NCBI GenBank assembly: GCA_017562135.1
Contig: QEYB01000359.1
Span: forward strand, 1 to 17,467
Direction of reading: 5' to 3'
From: Dipylidium caninum
Lineage: Eukaryota; Platyhelminthes; Cestoda; Cyclophyllidea; Dipylidiidae
Length of the DNA stretch: 17,467 nt
The translations under genes were made by a program, and so were the position numbers. Shown here piece after piece: positions 1 through 9,445 of this stretch. The notes under the pieces were generated by a model. That model was not told the origin of the DNA. It saw nothing but the letters and a program-made list of their open reading frames with translations, and ran no database searches. The first letter of the stretch is position 1. Every line of letters starts with the position of its first letter.

Positions 1-108
1 AGATAGGGGAGGAACTGACGCAGCCCCAGCACAAACATGTAATATGCTGTCTGAAGTTTATTCCCTTTAAACAGTTCATATTAAAAATTTGTTTTACTCT
101 TTTTTTAG
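1..108 (+). other. Intron end before the first visible NPC1 exon
   Basis: This AT-rich stretch has no reading frame that continues the NPC1 similarity. It ends in a T-rich tract followed by AG at 107-108, a normal 3' splice site. NPC1-like coding sequence starts directly after it, so I read it as the end of an intron whose 5' end lies outside the window. Confidence 0.55.
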
Positions 109-2480
109 CAGTTTACAGCGCGCCACAGGGCACTTGGCGATATACAAGCGGTTCGCGTGGTCTCTCACCCTTCATTCTCTCTAAGTGGGTTTCGTCCTCT
201 CCTAATCGTTTTCATTCTGTTGGCGTTGCTGTGTACCTTGGCTCGTTTCTGGTCACCTCACGTCTGAAAGTGGGTTTGCGACCAAAAATCAATGCCGCGA
301 CTTCCTATGTGTGCGATTTATTTCGATGCTATGGGCCCAAATTGAGCTGTTGGTCCAGCCCCTCTACTTTGATGAGTGACGGCAGGGTCAATATATAGTG
401 GTTTGGTGTTAACGGCAAACATGGTCTGCAGTTTTGCGGAATGGAGGCAGTCATCCCCCCAACGTCTCAGTGCATATACCTAATTTGTGAGTTGTCTGCC
501 TGCCCATGCCCCTTATGCCATTGCTTTTTTTCAAGGGTTACAAGTTGCCCTGACGTGAGCACCCTCTGCTCGCCCAGATCCCACGTCCTGTACCTTCCAT
601 GGCAGTTGGACTGATCGAATACGCCAAGTGGCTGCAGAAGCTGGACCATCGGGTGCATTGCTGTCGTGTTTGAAGTCGAATTCCCGATGTCTACTGCAAT
701 GCCCACGGATTTTCACTCCCGACTGTTACCTGTTTCCCACCCAACTCCAGTCTACCCCGGTGGCCGAGGCTGTTTCTACCAAATTTCTTCCGCGCTTTCG
801 TCGATCAAAAAACCCGACCGCAACTGTCCCATGGGGTGACCAAGTTCTAAGCTATCGCTGGTTACTCCGCTAAGTTTCCTCAAGAGGGTGCATTCTTACA
901 CTTGAAAGTGGAAAAGCAGCGTAGCTTCTGCAGGTGGAAACTCCTTCAACGGGAAATGACACTTGTCCAACGTGTCTATTGGTGCCACTCATTTCATTAC
1001 GTATCATACGGTGCTTTCGTGAAACGAGGACTACATAGAATCGTCTGGAAGCTGTTTGAAGCTGTTCGACATTATTTGCCGATCAGTATTTAATCGAAGT
1101 GGGTAAAATTCAGCGGGGAGGCTCGTGCAATGACACCATCTTTCCCTTTACAGTATGTGAATTTGAGCCTCAGGTTAACAGTATTTGCGGTTCCCATCTG
1201 TGGGCGCGGCACTCGAAGACTTTGTTCTCGTAGAGACGGAAATGGGCACATGGGACTCTACACCTCTTCACTTCGACTTTGTTCTTGATGTCATTTATAA
1301 GGTCTGAGATCCCAACTTAGTCGGTTCATTTAGATGACGGGACATAGTTGATGCTAGCGCCGCCACAAAAATTGGTTGCTTTCCCGACATTTTATCTAAC
1401 TATCAGTCAGGATGGTGCAGTTCAGGTTTGAATAAAGTGGGTATTAAAGAATTCGGATTTGGGATTTGTGACATGCATCGCCTTCCCCACTTTTCGTCCC
1501 AGTGTTTTTCTTCTACGTCTATTCGAGCAATACAAAATTTCAACGTGAGCGGGGCTTTCAATTAGGCGTCTTGCCTCATTTGCCAATAGCGCGTTTGAAT
1601 CAATTCTGCTCCTGTTGGGTTTCAATACTGTCGCCCAACATTCATTCGTTCCTCCTTGGCGTAGCATTGCATCGATTTTTCAGCTCCTCGGTCTTATTGA
1701 GTTGTGGACTTACCTTAATGCTTATTTCTCTCGTCACCGTCGTTGGTTGGTTAATCACAAGTTAGTCCTTTTTTATTCCGATTCGACCGTTAAACGTATC
1801 CTGTCTTACAACCTCAGTGTACCGTATAGCTGTAGGAGTTTTGCTCGCACATCGTGAGGGCCTACACAGTGAGTGCTGGCAAAACAAGATTCAACGGGCT
1901 AGGAGGCCTGTCGGATGGGTAGCCTCAGTTTTTTTTTCGTGGTATTTACCGCTGACAAAGTTGGGGCGGCATCGTGCGTGTGGCTTTCTCAAACTCCCGG
2001 CTCTTTTCAAGTCTTCTACTTCCGTAATTACCTGGGCATGGTGATTTTGGAAGCCCTGTAGGGCTAGTCTTTCTTCCAGTTTCTCCTCAAGTTACATCGC
2101 GTAACCTGGCCAGCCGCATTTTAATTTGGCCTACATTTTATGTAATTAATTCGTCACCTTACTGAACGACATTTTTCAGCCCTTCCAAAAACCATCTTGA
2201 CGGATTATCCATGAATGAACGTGGAGGGAAGTGCTTGTGCGCGAAATGAGTCTGCGATGGACGAGGGAGGCGAGGGTGCGGATGCGTGAGGAGGAGGAGG
2301 AGGAGGAGGAAGCGGCGCATATGGAAGTGAATCCAAGCTACGGGTTGGGAAGCAATCGATTTAGACTCTGCCAAGGTGAATGTGGGAACGGTTTTATTTC
2401 GTTATGACTAGAGAAACTGTTCCCTGGAGCCGATTCTATCCTCTCTTACGTTATGTTGGTATCATTAATAATGTTGTAAA
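109..2480 (+). pseudogene. NPC1: NPC1-like sterol transporter, 3' part, frame-disrupted copy (left)
   Basis: NPC1 is a multi-pass lysosomal/endosomal membrane protein that exports cholesterol from the lumen after hand-over from NPC2. Reading across frames gives the C-terminal third of the family in the right order: a membrane helix following KWVRP near 170-200, the start of the Cys-rich luminal loop with SMPR near 290, GPAPLYF near 350, NMVCS near 420, IEYAKWLQK near 615, CCRV near 655, and LNA-SLV before 1745. Likely exons are 109-835, 885-1098, 1503-1745, 1818-2141 and 2180 to about 2480. The first exon is about as long as the matching uninterrupted protein segment. No exon stays in one frame; shifts of one base recur every few tens of bases, while most splice sites survive. 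Repairing this by eye against the right-arm copy gives the same protein. Either it is a decayed copy, or, more likely, the bases here carry uncorrected sequencing indels. The 5' part of the gene is outside the window. Confidence 0.85.
2288..2322 (+). repeat. GAG trinucleotide run in the last NPC1 exon (left)
   Basis: A run of GAG repeats lies in the last NPC1 exon. The right-arm counterpart is the CTC run at about 9625-9650. Depending on frame it encodes a Glu-rich or an Arg-rich stretch; one-base indels make the true frame uncertain. Confidence 0.7.
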
Positions 2481-3330
2481 CATTTCATTTAACAACACGC
2501 CAGATCGAGACGAAAATGATTAAAGATGGAGTGAGATAGGTTTAGCTGCCACATTCCCATCATAAGAATTAAGTAAGCCAACGTGAAAATAAAGTAATTA
2601 TTGAGTGCAGGGTTATAGGAGGAGAATGAAGGAGAATCAATTTTGCCGAGGGGCGGAGGAGACTTCTGGGCTTATACGATATGACAGAAACTGACGTTTG
2701 AAACCAATACAAAGTTTGGGTGAGATTTACTATTCGAAGCACTCATTCATTATAAGGTGCGGAACAGCGCAAAATTATAATAATTGACCCACAAAGGTTT
2801 GTCCTGTTTCTAGCACCACTTTGTGAGAATTGGATTGAGGGCCACGAGGTCATTCTGTTGTGTGAGTGGAGTGGAGAAGTTTCAAAATGTGTCCGAGTTT
2901 CCACTTCGAATGGAAATAAATTCCTCGAAGAGTCGAAGAAATTACACGCATCGCCGTCACGACACGCATATTATGCCCTAACTGCCTAACCAACGCTATA
3001 GAACACCCGCAAAATGTATTCGTTACAATTGTAAATTAATCAGGCTGCCGCGCTTTTTCATTATTTTGGTGAATTAAGGAATTCAATTGTCAATTTTAAC
3101 CACAAAAATTGCCTATGATTCAGTCACGATTCAACTCCAATGCTTTAGGGAAGAAAGATTCACCCGTTATTGCAAATAAAAAAGCAATTAATTTTAAATT
3201 ATAATATAAGATTAAATTTACCAGATACTACCCTCAAACTTGCAACATAATTATTTGTTTTTCTTACTAAGTTAAAGAAAATAATGACCTAGCAACCGAG
3301 TGGAGCGCACCTCTCGAGAGTCAGGCGTCG
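2481..3330. other. AT-rich spacer between NPC1 and gene S (left arm)
   Basis: About 850 bases without a supportable gene separate the 3' end of NPC1 (plus strand) from the stop codon of gene S (minus strand). The sequence is much richer in A and T than its surroundings. It presumably holds both 3' untranslated regions. The AATAAA signal that is intact in the right arm is broken here by an indel near 2465-2475. Confidence 0.6.
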
Positions 3331-5197
3331 CTACCATAGTTTGTTGCTCCTTGGTGCGGGGCCGGGAACAATGGCGTCGTTTAGTTCAGACCGCGGTTCG
3401 AAGCAACGGTAGTGTTCCTCAGCACCATGTATTTCACATGGCTACTTTGTGCTCTCATCCAATTAAACTGATCTCGTTCCACTTTAGGGGCCTACCACTC
3501 TTGCTCTGATTTTAAACTCTCCCTTACCTCCCCCCTAATTGTGAGCTCACCATCTTGCGTGCCTCGCACAAGAACTTCATGCTAGCGTGCCATCGTGCTT
3601 CTCAGCTTCAATCACAATTTGTGCCTTCTTCGGGACTACGATTCAACTCAGCGGTTGAGAAACGCTGCAAAAGCCAGTAACGATGTTGTTTTGCCGGTGA
3701 AGGCAAGTATTCCCACAGAACAGGCACGCATGAGAGCACAGTGTCTGGAGAATATTACAGCGAGAGTACGAAACGCCAGACGGAAAGATTTTGCAGTCTA
3801 CAAAATTCCTGAGCTTCATCCATTGAACAAGCGATAGCATGAAAAAAGCAAGTGAATGGTTTGAAGCGAAAGGCTGAGGTAGAGAGAAAAAGGGTTGGAA
3901 TTTTGGCCGACACCTACTGGGTTGGTGGGAAAGGTAGAGTAAAGACGTTGCGCTTGACTCGTCTGCCGCTTCGCCTTAAAAACATTCTTCCTGCTTGCCT
4001 CACCCGCTTGTCCTTCGACCTCAAATTGCTGGTGCTTGGTATGGACCACGCCACCATGACAGTGCATCTTACTCGAGTGGAAGCTTCGTTTCCGCCGGCG
4101 GTTGGCCGGTCTTCATCCACTCTTCACATTTCATATCGCGGTTAATTGACATTTGTGTTTCAGGTGGATGAGGGCTCTGTGTTGCGGTCGAGGTCCGGCG
4201 CCACGGAGTAAGGAAGGGGGCCGGTTGAAGCATAAGCGGAGTTAGCACAACTGCGCCTGCTGAACGTGACCCCTCTGCAGCTTTCATCTGCATTTCCTTT
4301 TGGTTGCCTTTCAGAACTTGGTCTTTGCTGTGCCGATCACCTCCCCACCGTCATTCTCCATCTCGGGGCTTTCAAAGCACCCCGCACACATTGAGGTGGA
4401 TGTGTAACGCTGAGGAGTAGGAGAGGAGAGGAGAAAGTCGCATAATTTGAGGTGAACTTATTTTGCAAGGACGGTTCCTCTTTTCCGACGATTGACGTTG
4501 ATTCCCCAAACCTGCAAGGACAACGGAACCTCGGTATACAACACTCCCCGCCACAGGACCTTCCACTACATTTGGCCACTCTCTTCAACTCACCACGTCC
4601 ACCACCGTCTTCCTCTCACCATTATTGGCGTGGCAGTGTTCGTCGGAACGCAATCTCGTCCACGATATCTGGGATATTCCAACTAGTGGCATCCTCACCT
4701 CAACGCACATGACCGTTGAAGATCGACGACAAACCATTCCGCCACCTCTCTGATTCCGCCGACCCCGACTTCGGCTTCTTCCCTCAGTCTCCGTTTCATC
4801 CTCTTGCCGCCAATCACCCACTGCTTCACAGTCCTACTTACCTGTTGGCGAAGCGCCTCGACCCTGACACAGAAGTCCATCCACCTGAAACACAAAGTCA
4901 ATTAGCCGAGGTCATGACGATGGTGATGGCAGTGAAGAGTGGAATGAAGAGTGCCACCCCCGAGCGCAGCGAAGCTCCTCACCTCGGAGTAGGTGCTCCC
5001 GCCACGGTGAGCGTGGTCCGCACCAAAGCAGCACGCATTCAAGTTAAAGGGCAGCAGGCGGGCAGCAAGAAGATGTTTGAAGGCGAAGGGGCAGAGCTCT
5101 TGACGGATGTTCAGTAGCAAGGAGAGGTATGTAACTGAACACTGACAAACCATCCCGCTCGCTTCGGAGAACGTGGGCACAATCGCGGCCTCGGTTG
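3331..5197 (-). pseudogene. Gene S, left-arm copy, frame-disrupted
   Basis: This is the reverse-complement counterpart of the better preserved right-arm gene at 6793-8623, of unrecognised family. The stop codon matches at 3331-3333 and the acceptor of the first recognisable exon lies at 5198. The first exon is largely open (about 4902-5197), but its frame departs from the right-arm copy partway through. The middle and last exons contain several one-base shifts relative to the right copy, and one splice donor near 4465 has lost its GT. As with the left NPC1 copy, sequencing indels explain this at least as well as gene decay. Confidence 0.5.
3960..4200 (+). repeat. D2, inverted S-module fragment inside the left arm
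   Basis: This is the left-arm counterpart of the D2 block at 7780-8020. It carries an acceptor after GTGTTTCAG at about 4164, the same as in the S gene exon at 7102. It runs opposite to the S gene that surrounds it, so it sits in an S intron as an inverted partial duplicate. Confidence 0.6.
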
Positions 5198-5760
5198 CTG
5201 ACAAAAATCACCACCCACGCAATCCACGAGCCCCTCGGACCTACTAAAACAGCCGCAAAAGATGCTCATCTTTTTCTACCATTCCGACTCTTCCACTAAT
5301 GACATGTCAGGAAATTTGTTTTCGTGTTTTCGTCTATTGTCCACCGAAAAGTCAAATACAAGATGCTTGGCTGTCTGCATCGTCGCCACTGGGCCTGCCA
5401 GATTATATCTGGTGCGGGTGCTTATTGCCTTTTATGCCTATCCACAGGGAGGCTGCATGATTGTGTGGACAGAGGCGAGTAGGAGGTAGCCGCTTTGCAG
5501 ATGAAAGGTGGGTGGAGGAGATGGGCGCCTGGGGGGGGGGGTGGCAGTGTTATTGTAGGTGAAACGTGAAAAGGGACTAACTTGATCGAGGGGAGGGGCA
5601 GGGGTCACTTGCTCACTGTCGCTCTCCGCTCAGATGCGTGGTTGTGGGCTTGCTGTGAAACGCTGCTGCCGTGGTGGCGTAGTGGGACGGCAACGGCGAT
5701 AGTGTTGGTGACAGGTCGCAGGGGCGGTGCACGCCGTTACCGTCACCACGCTACCCTTTA
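5198..5760. other. Region upstream of gene S (left arm)
   Basis: This stretch lies between the first recognised S exon and the palindrome loop, and is mirrored at 6215-6792. It includes an 11-G run at 5531-5541. I see no convincing exon. By position it would hold the 5' end and promoter of the left S copy, but no TATA-like or other promoter element can be supported. Confidence 0.4.
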
Positions 5761-6214
5761 AAAGCGTGAGTCCGGCCTTGTGCTTCCTGTCGGTTGTCGA
5801 TTATAGCAACTGTGTGAAGGAGAATGGTCGGCCCAGGGGTTTCCGGGGTTCCGAGATTCCAGTAAAGGGAGCAAGTGTCTCTGATCTTGTCTGGTTTTCA
5901 TCTCTGTCCCTTCTAAGACGAAAAAAAGGGGTTTTTACCTTCTAGTCTTAAGAGGGCTCGCATACCAGGCGGGGGGGTGTTTATTGTTTTGGAATGGCGT
6001 GACCGATTTGCGGTAGGCCCGCGGAGCCTAACAATTGGGCCTGGTCCCAATCGGCCGGTGGTATCGGTGCCCCCTTAGTTGGCCTTCCCTTTCGTCTGAG
6101 TCGTTGGGTCGACGCAAGTGCTCGCGCAGTGGCCCCGCTCTGGCGACACCACCGGCGATGGCGAGTGCAAGGAGGCGGTCGCTAGCATGTCACGGGCATA
6201 GCTGCGTCAGACTC
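5761..6214. other. Loop of the large palindrome
   Basis: This is the only part between the arms with no mirror copy. It is GC-rich with a G run near 5970. No exon, RNA gene or mobile-element sequence is recognisable. The short open frames on both strands are not supported by similarity between copies. Confidence 0.6.
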
Positions 6215-6792
6215 ACGGCAGTCTTTGTCAGGGTAGTGTGGTGACGGTAGCAGCGTGCACCGCCCCTGCGACCTGTCACCAACACTATCGCCGTTGCCGT
6301 CCCACTACGCCACCACGGCAGCAGCGTTTCACAGCAAGCCCACAACCACGCATCTGAGCGGAGAGCGACAGTGAGCAAGTGACCCCTGCCCCTCCCCTCG
6401 ATCAAGTTAGTCCCTTTTCACGTTTCACCTACAAATAACACTGCCACCCCCCCCAGGCGCCCATCTCCTCCACCCCCTTTCATTCTGCAAAGCGGCTACC
6501 TCCTACTCGCCTCTGTCCACACAATCATGCAGCCTCCCTGTGGATAGGCCAAAAAGGCAATAAGCACCCGCACAGATATAATCTGGCAGGCCCAGTGGCG
6601 ACGATGCAGAACACAGCCAAGCATCTCTGTATTTGACTTTTTCGCGTGGACAATAGACGAAAACACGAAAACAAATTTCCTGACATGTCATTAGTGGAAG
6701 AGTCGGAATGGTAGAAAAAGATGAGCATCTTTTGCGGCTGTTTTAGTAGGTCCGAGGGGCTCGTGGATTGCGTGGGTGGTGATTTTTGTCAG
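6215..6792. other. Region upstream of gene S (right arm)
   Basis: Mirror of 5198-5760. It contains an 8-C run at about 6447. The stretch just before 6793 ends in a T-rich run and CAG, a good 3' splice site, so an upstream exon of S is expected here or further away. I could not identify one, nor a start codon I would trust. Confidence 0.4.
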
Positions 6793-8623
6793 CAACCGAG
6801 GCCGCGATTGTGCCCACGTTCTCCGAAGCGAGCGGGATGGTTTGTCAGTGTTCAGTTACATACCTCTCCTTGCTACTGAACATCCGTCAAGAGCTCTGCC
6901 CCTTCGCCTTCAACATCTTCTTGCTGCCCCGCCTGCTGCCCTTTAACTTGAATGCGTGCTGCTTGGTGCGGACCACGCTCACCGTGGCGGAGCACCTACT
7001 CCGAGGTGAGGAGCTTCGCTGCGCTCGGGGTGGCACTCTTCATTCCACTCTTCACGCCATCACCATCGTCATGACCTCGGCTAATTGACTTTGTGTTTCA
7101 GGTGGATGGACTTCTGTGTCAGGGTCGAGGCGCTCGCCAACAGGTAAGTAGGACTGTGAAGCAGTGGGTGATGTGGCGGCAAGAGGATGACGGAGACTGA
7201 GGGGAAGAAGCCGAAGTCGGGGTCGGCGGAATCAGAGAGGTGGCGGAATGGTTTGTCGTCGATCTTCACGGCATGTGCGTTGAGGGATGAGGATGCCACT
7301 AGTTGGGATATCCCAGATATCGTGGACGAGATCTGCGTTCCCGACGACAACTGCCACGCCAATAATGGTGAGAGGGAAGACGGTGGTGGACGTGGTGAGT
7401 TGAAGAAGAGTGCCATGTAGGTGGAGGGTGCCGTGTGTGCGGGGAGTGTTGTGATACCGAGGTCGTTTGTCCTTGCAGGTTGGGGAATCAACGTCATCGT
7501 CGGCAATAGAGGAACCGCTCCTTGCAAAGTAAGTCACCATCAAATTATGCGACTTTCTCCTCTCCTCTCCTCTCCTCAGCGTTACCATCCACCTCATGTG
7601 TGCGGGGGTGCTTTGAAAGCCGAGATGGAGAATGAAACGGTGGGGAGGTGATCGGCCACAGCAGACCCCAAGTCTGAAAGGCACCAAAAGGAAATGCAGA
7701 TGAAGCTGCAGAGGAGGTCACGTTCAGCAGGCGCAGTTTTGCTACTCCGCCTACTGCTTCACCGGCCCCCTTCCTTACTCCGTGGCGCGGACCTCGACCC
7801 GCACACAGAGCCTCATCCACCTGAAACACAAAGTCAATTAACCGCGATGATGATGTGAAGAGTGGAATGAAGACCGCCACCTCGACCGCAACGAAGCTTC
7901 TCACCTCGCAGTAGATGCACTGTCATGGTGGGCGTGGTCCATACCAAGCACCACGCATTGAGGTCGAAGGACAGCGGGTGAGGCAGCAGGAAGATGTTGA
8001 AGGCGAAGCGGCAGACGAAGTCGAGCGCAACTCTTTACTCTGACCTTTCCCACCACCCAGTAGGTGTCGGCCAAAAAATTCCAACCCTTTTTCTCTCTAC
8101 CTCAGCGCTTTCGCTTCAACCAGTTGGCACTGCTTTTTCATGCTATCGCTGTTCAATGGATGAGCTCAGGAATTTTGTAGACTGGCATCTTTCGTCTGCG
8201 TTTCGTACTCTCGCTGTATTTCTCCAGACACTGTGCTCTCATGCGTGCCTGTTCTGTGGGAATACTTTGCCTTCACCGGCAACACATCAGATTATGGCTT
8301 TGCAGCGTTTCTCACCGCTGAGTTGAATCGTAGTCCCCGGAAGAAGGCACAAATTGTGATTGAAGCTGGACACGATGGCACGCTCAGCATGAAGTCTTGT
8401 GCAGGCAACGCAGATGGTGAGCTCACAATTAAGGTAAGGGAGAGTTTAAATCAGCAGCAAGAGTGGTAGGCCTAAAATGGACGAGATCACTTTAATGGAT
8501 AAAGCACAAAGTAGCCATTGAATACAGGTGGCTGAGAACACTACCGTTGCCTTCGAACCGCGGTCTGAACTAAACGACGCCCATGTTCCCGGCCCCCGCA
8601 CCAAGGAGCACAAACTATGGTAG
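6793..8623 (+). CDS. Gene S: unrecognised multi-exon gene (right-arm copy)
   Basis: I do not recognise the family. Exons are inferred from GT-AG sites and, for some, from conservation with other copies: 6793-7005, 7102-7143, about 7184-7367, 7479-7528, 7580-7647, 8228-8433 and 8528-8623 (stop TAG at 8621). The first exon encodes hydrophobic FNIFLLPRLLPF followed by a Leu/Val/Thr-rich stretch, possibly one or two membrane segments. The third contains WRNGLSSI and an acidic part with DEDATSWDIPDIVD. The last two join in phase: WEYFAFTGN and GELTIK lead straight into VAENTTVAFEPRSE and a Lys-rich end. These last two are the best supported, with good donor and acceptor, matching phase and a clean stop. 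The link between the first five and the last two exons is inferred from order and strand only; they could be two genes. Some exon frames may be off because of residual indels. The gene converges with NPC1, with an 800-bp spacer between them. Confidence 0.5.
7530..7579 (+). repeat. CTCCT-type tract serving as an intron pyrimidine tract
   Basis: This short intron starts with GTAAGT and ends with a repeated CTCCT pentamer followed by CAG. Matching tracts occur next to the conserved donor at 11765-11800, 13970-13990 and 4420-4435, read on the strand of gene S. The pentamer repeat therefore coincides with the polypyrimidine tract of an S-family intron. Confidence 0.6.
7780..8020 (-). repeat. D2, inverted S-module fragment in a gene S intron
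   Basis: On the minus strand this block repeats the first S exon and its following intron: an exon-like part at about 7905-8010, an intron-like part at 7821-7904 with GTGAGA and CAG ends, and the start of the next exon before 7820. The exon-like part is open and reads FNIFLLPHPLSFDLNAW, against FNIFLLPRLLPFN in the gene itself. It points against the surrounding gene, so D1 (6890-7150) and D2 form an inverted pair inside each arm. Confidence 0.65.
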
Positions 8624-9445
8624 CGACGCCTACTCTCGAGAGTGCGCTCCACGTCGGTTGCTAGGTCATTATTTTTCTTACCTTAAGACAACAAACTATT
8701 ATTTGCAGTTTGAGGGTAGTATCTGGTAAAGTTTATCTATATATATTTAATTAATTGCTTTTATTGCAATTAACGGGTGGGAATCTTCTTCCCCCTTAGC
8801 ATTGAAGTTGATCGTGACTGATCATAGCAGATTTTTGTGGTTAATGACAATTTGATCCTTAATTCACGCAATATGAAAGCCGCGGCACCTGATTAATTTA
8901 CTTGGTAACGAATACATTTTCGGGTGGTCTAAGCGTTGGTTAGGAGTTAGGGCATAATATGCGTGTCGTGACGGCGATGCGATGTAATTTCTCGACTCTT
9001 CGAGGAATTTATCCATTCGAAGTGGAAACTCGGACACCATTTTGACTTCTCCAATCTCCACTCACACAAAGATGACCTCGTGGACCCTCAATCCAATTCT
9101 CACCAAGTGGTGCTAGAACAGGACAAACCTTTGTGGGCAATTATTTAATTTTTTGCGCTGTATGCCGCACCTTATATGAATGAGTGCTTCGATAGTAATC
9201 TTCACCAACTTTGTATTGTTCAACGTCAGTTCTGGTCATCGTATAGAGCCAGAAGTCTCCTCCGCCCACTCGGCAAATTGATCTCCTTCATTCTCCTCCT
9301 ATAACCCCTGCACTCAATAATTACTTTATTTCCACGGTTGGCTTACTTAATTCTTATGATGGAATGTGGCAGCTAAACCTATCTCACTGCCATCTTTTAT
9401 CATTTCGTCTCGATCTGCGCGTGTTGTTAATGAAATGTTACAACA
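8624..9445. other. AT-rich spacer between gene S and NPC1 (right arm)
   Basis: About 820 bases between the S stop codon (plus strand) and the NPC1 polyadenylation signal (minus strand). It is clearly richer in A and T than the flanking genes and holds no supportable gene. It would contain the untranslated 3' ends of both convergent transcripts. I found no AATAAA for S close to its stop. Confidence 0.6.

Larger units (their letters stand above)
725..5760 (+). repeat. Left arm of a 5-kb inverted repeat
   Basis: This block reappears in reverse complement at about 6215-11172. The match runs through NPC1 exons, introns, AT-rich spacer, gene S and its upstream region, so it is not a mobile-element terminal repeat. 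Differences are mostly one-base gains and losses, for example a run of 11 G at 5531 against 8 C at 6447. Ends are placed by eye to within about 20 bases. Confidence 0.9.

Noticed and set aside
5761..6214. Palindrome as a mobile element with terminal inverted repeats
   Set aside because: The arms hold ordinary introns, exons and intergenic DNA, and no transposase or integrase is visible in the arms or loop. No target-site duplication is seen at 725 and 11172.
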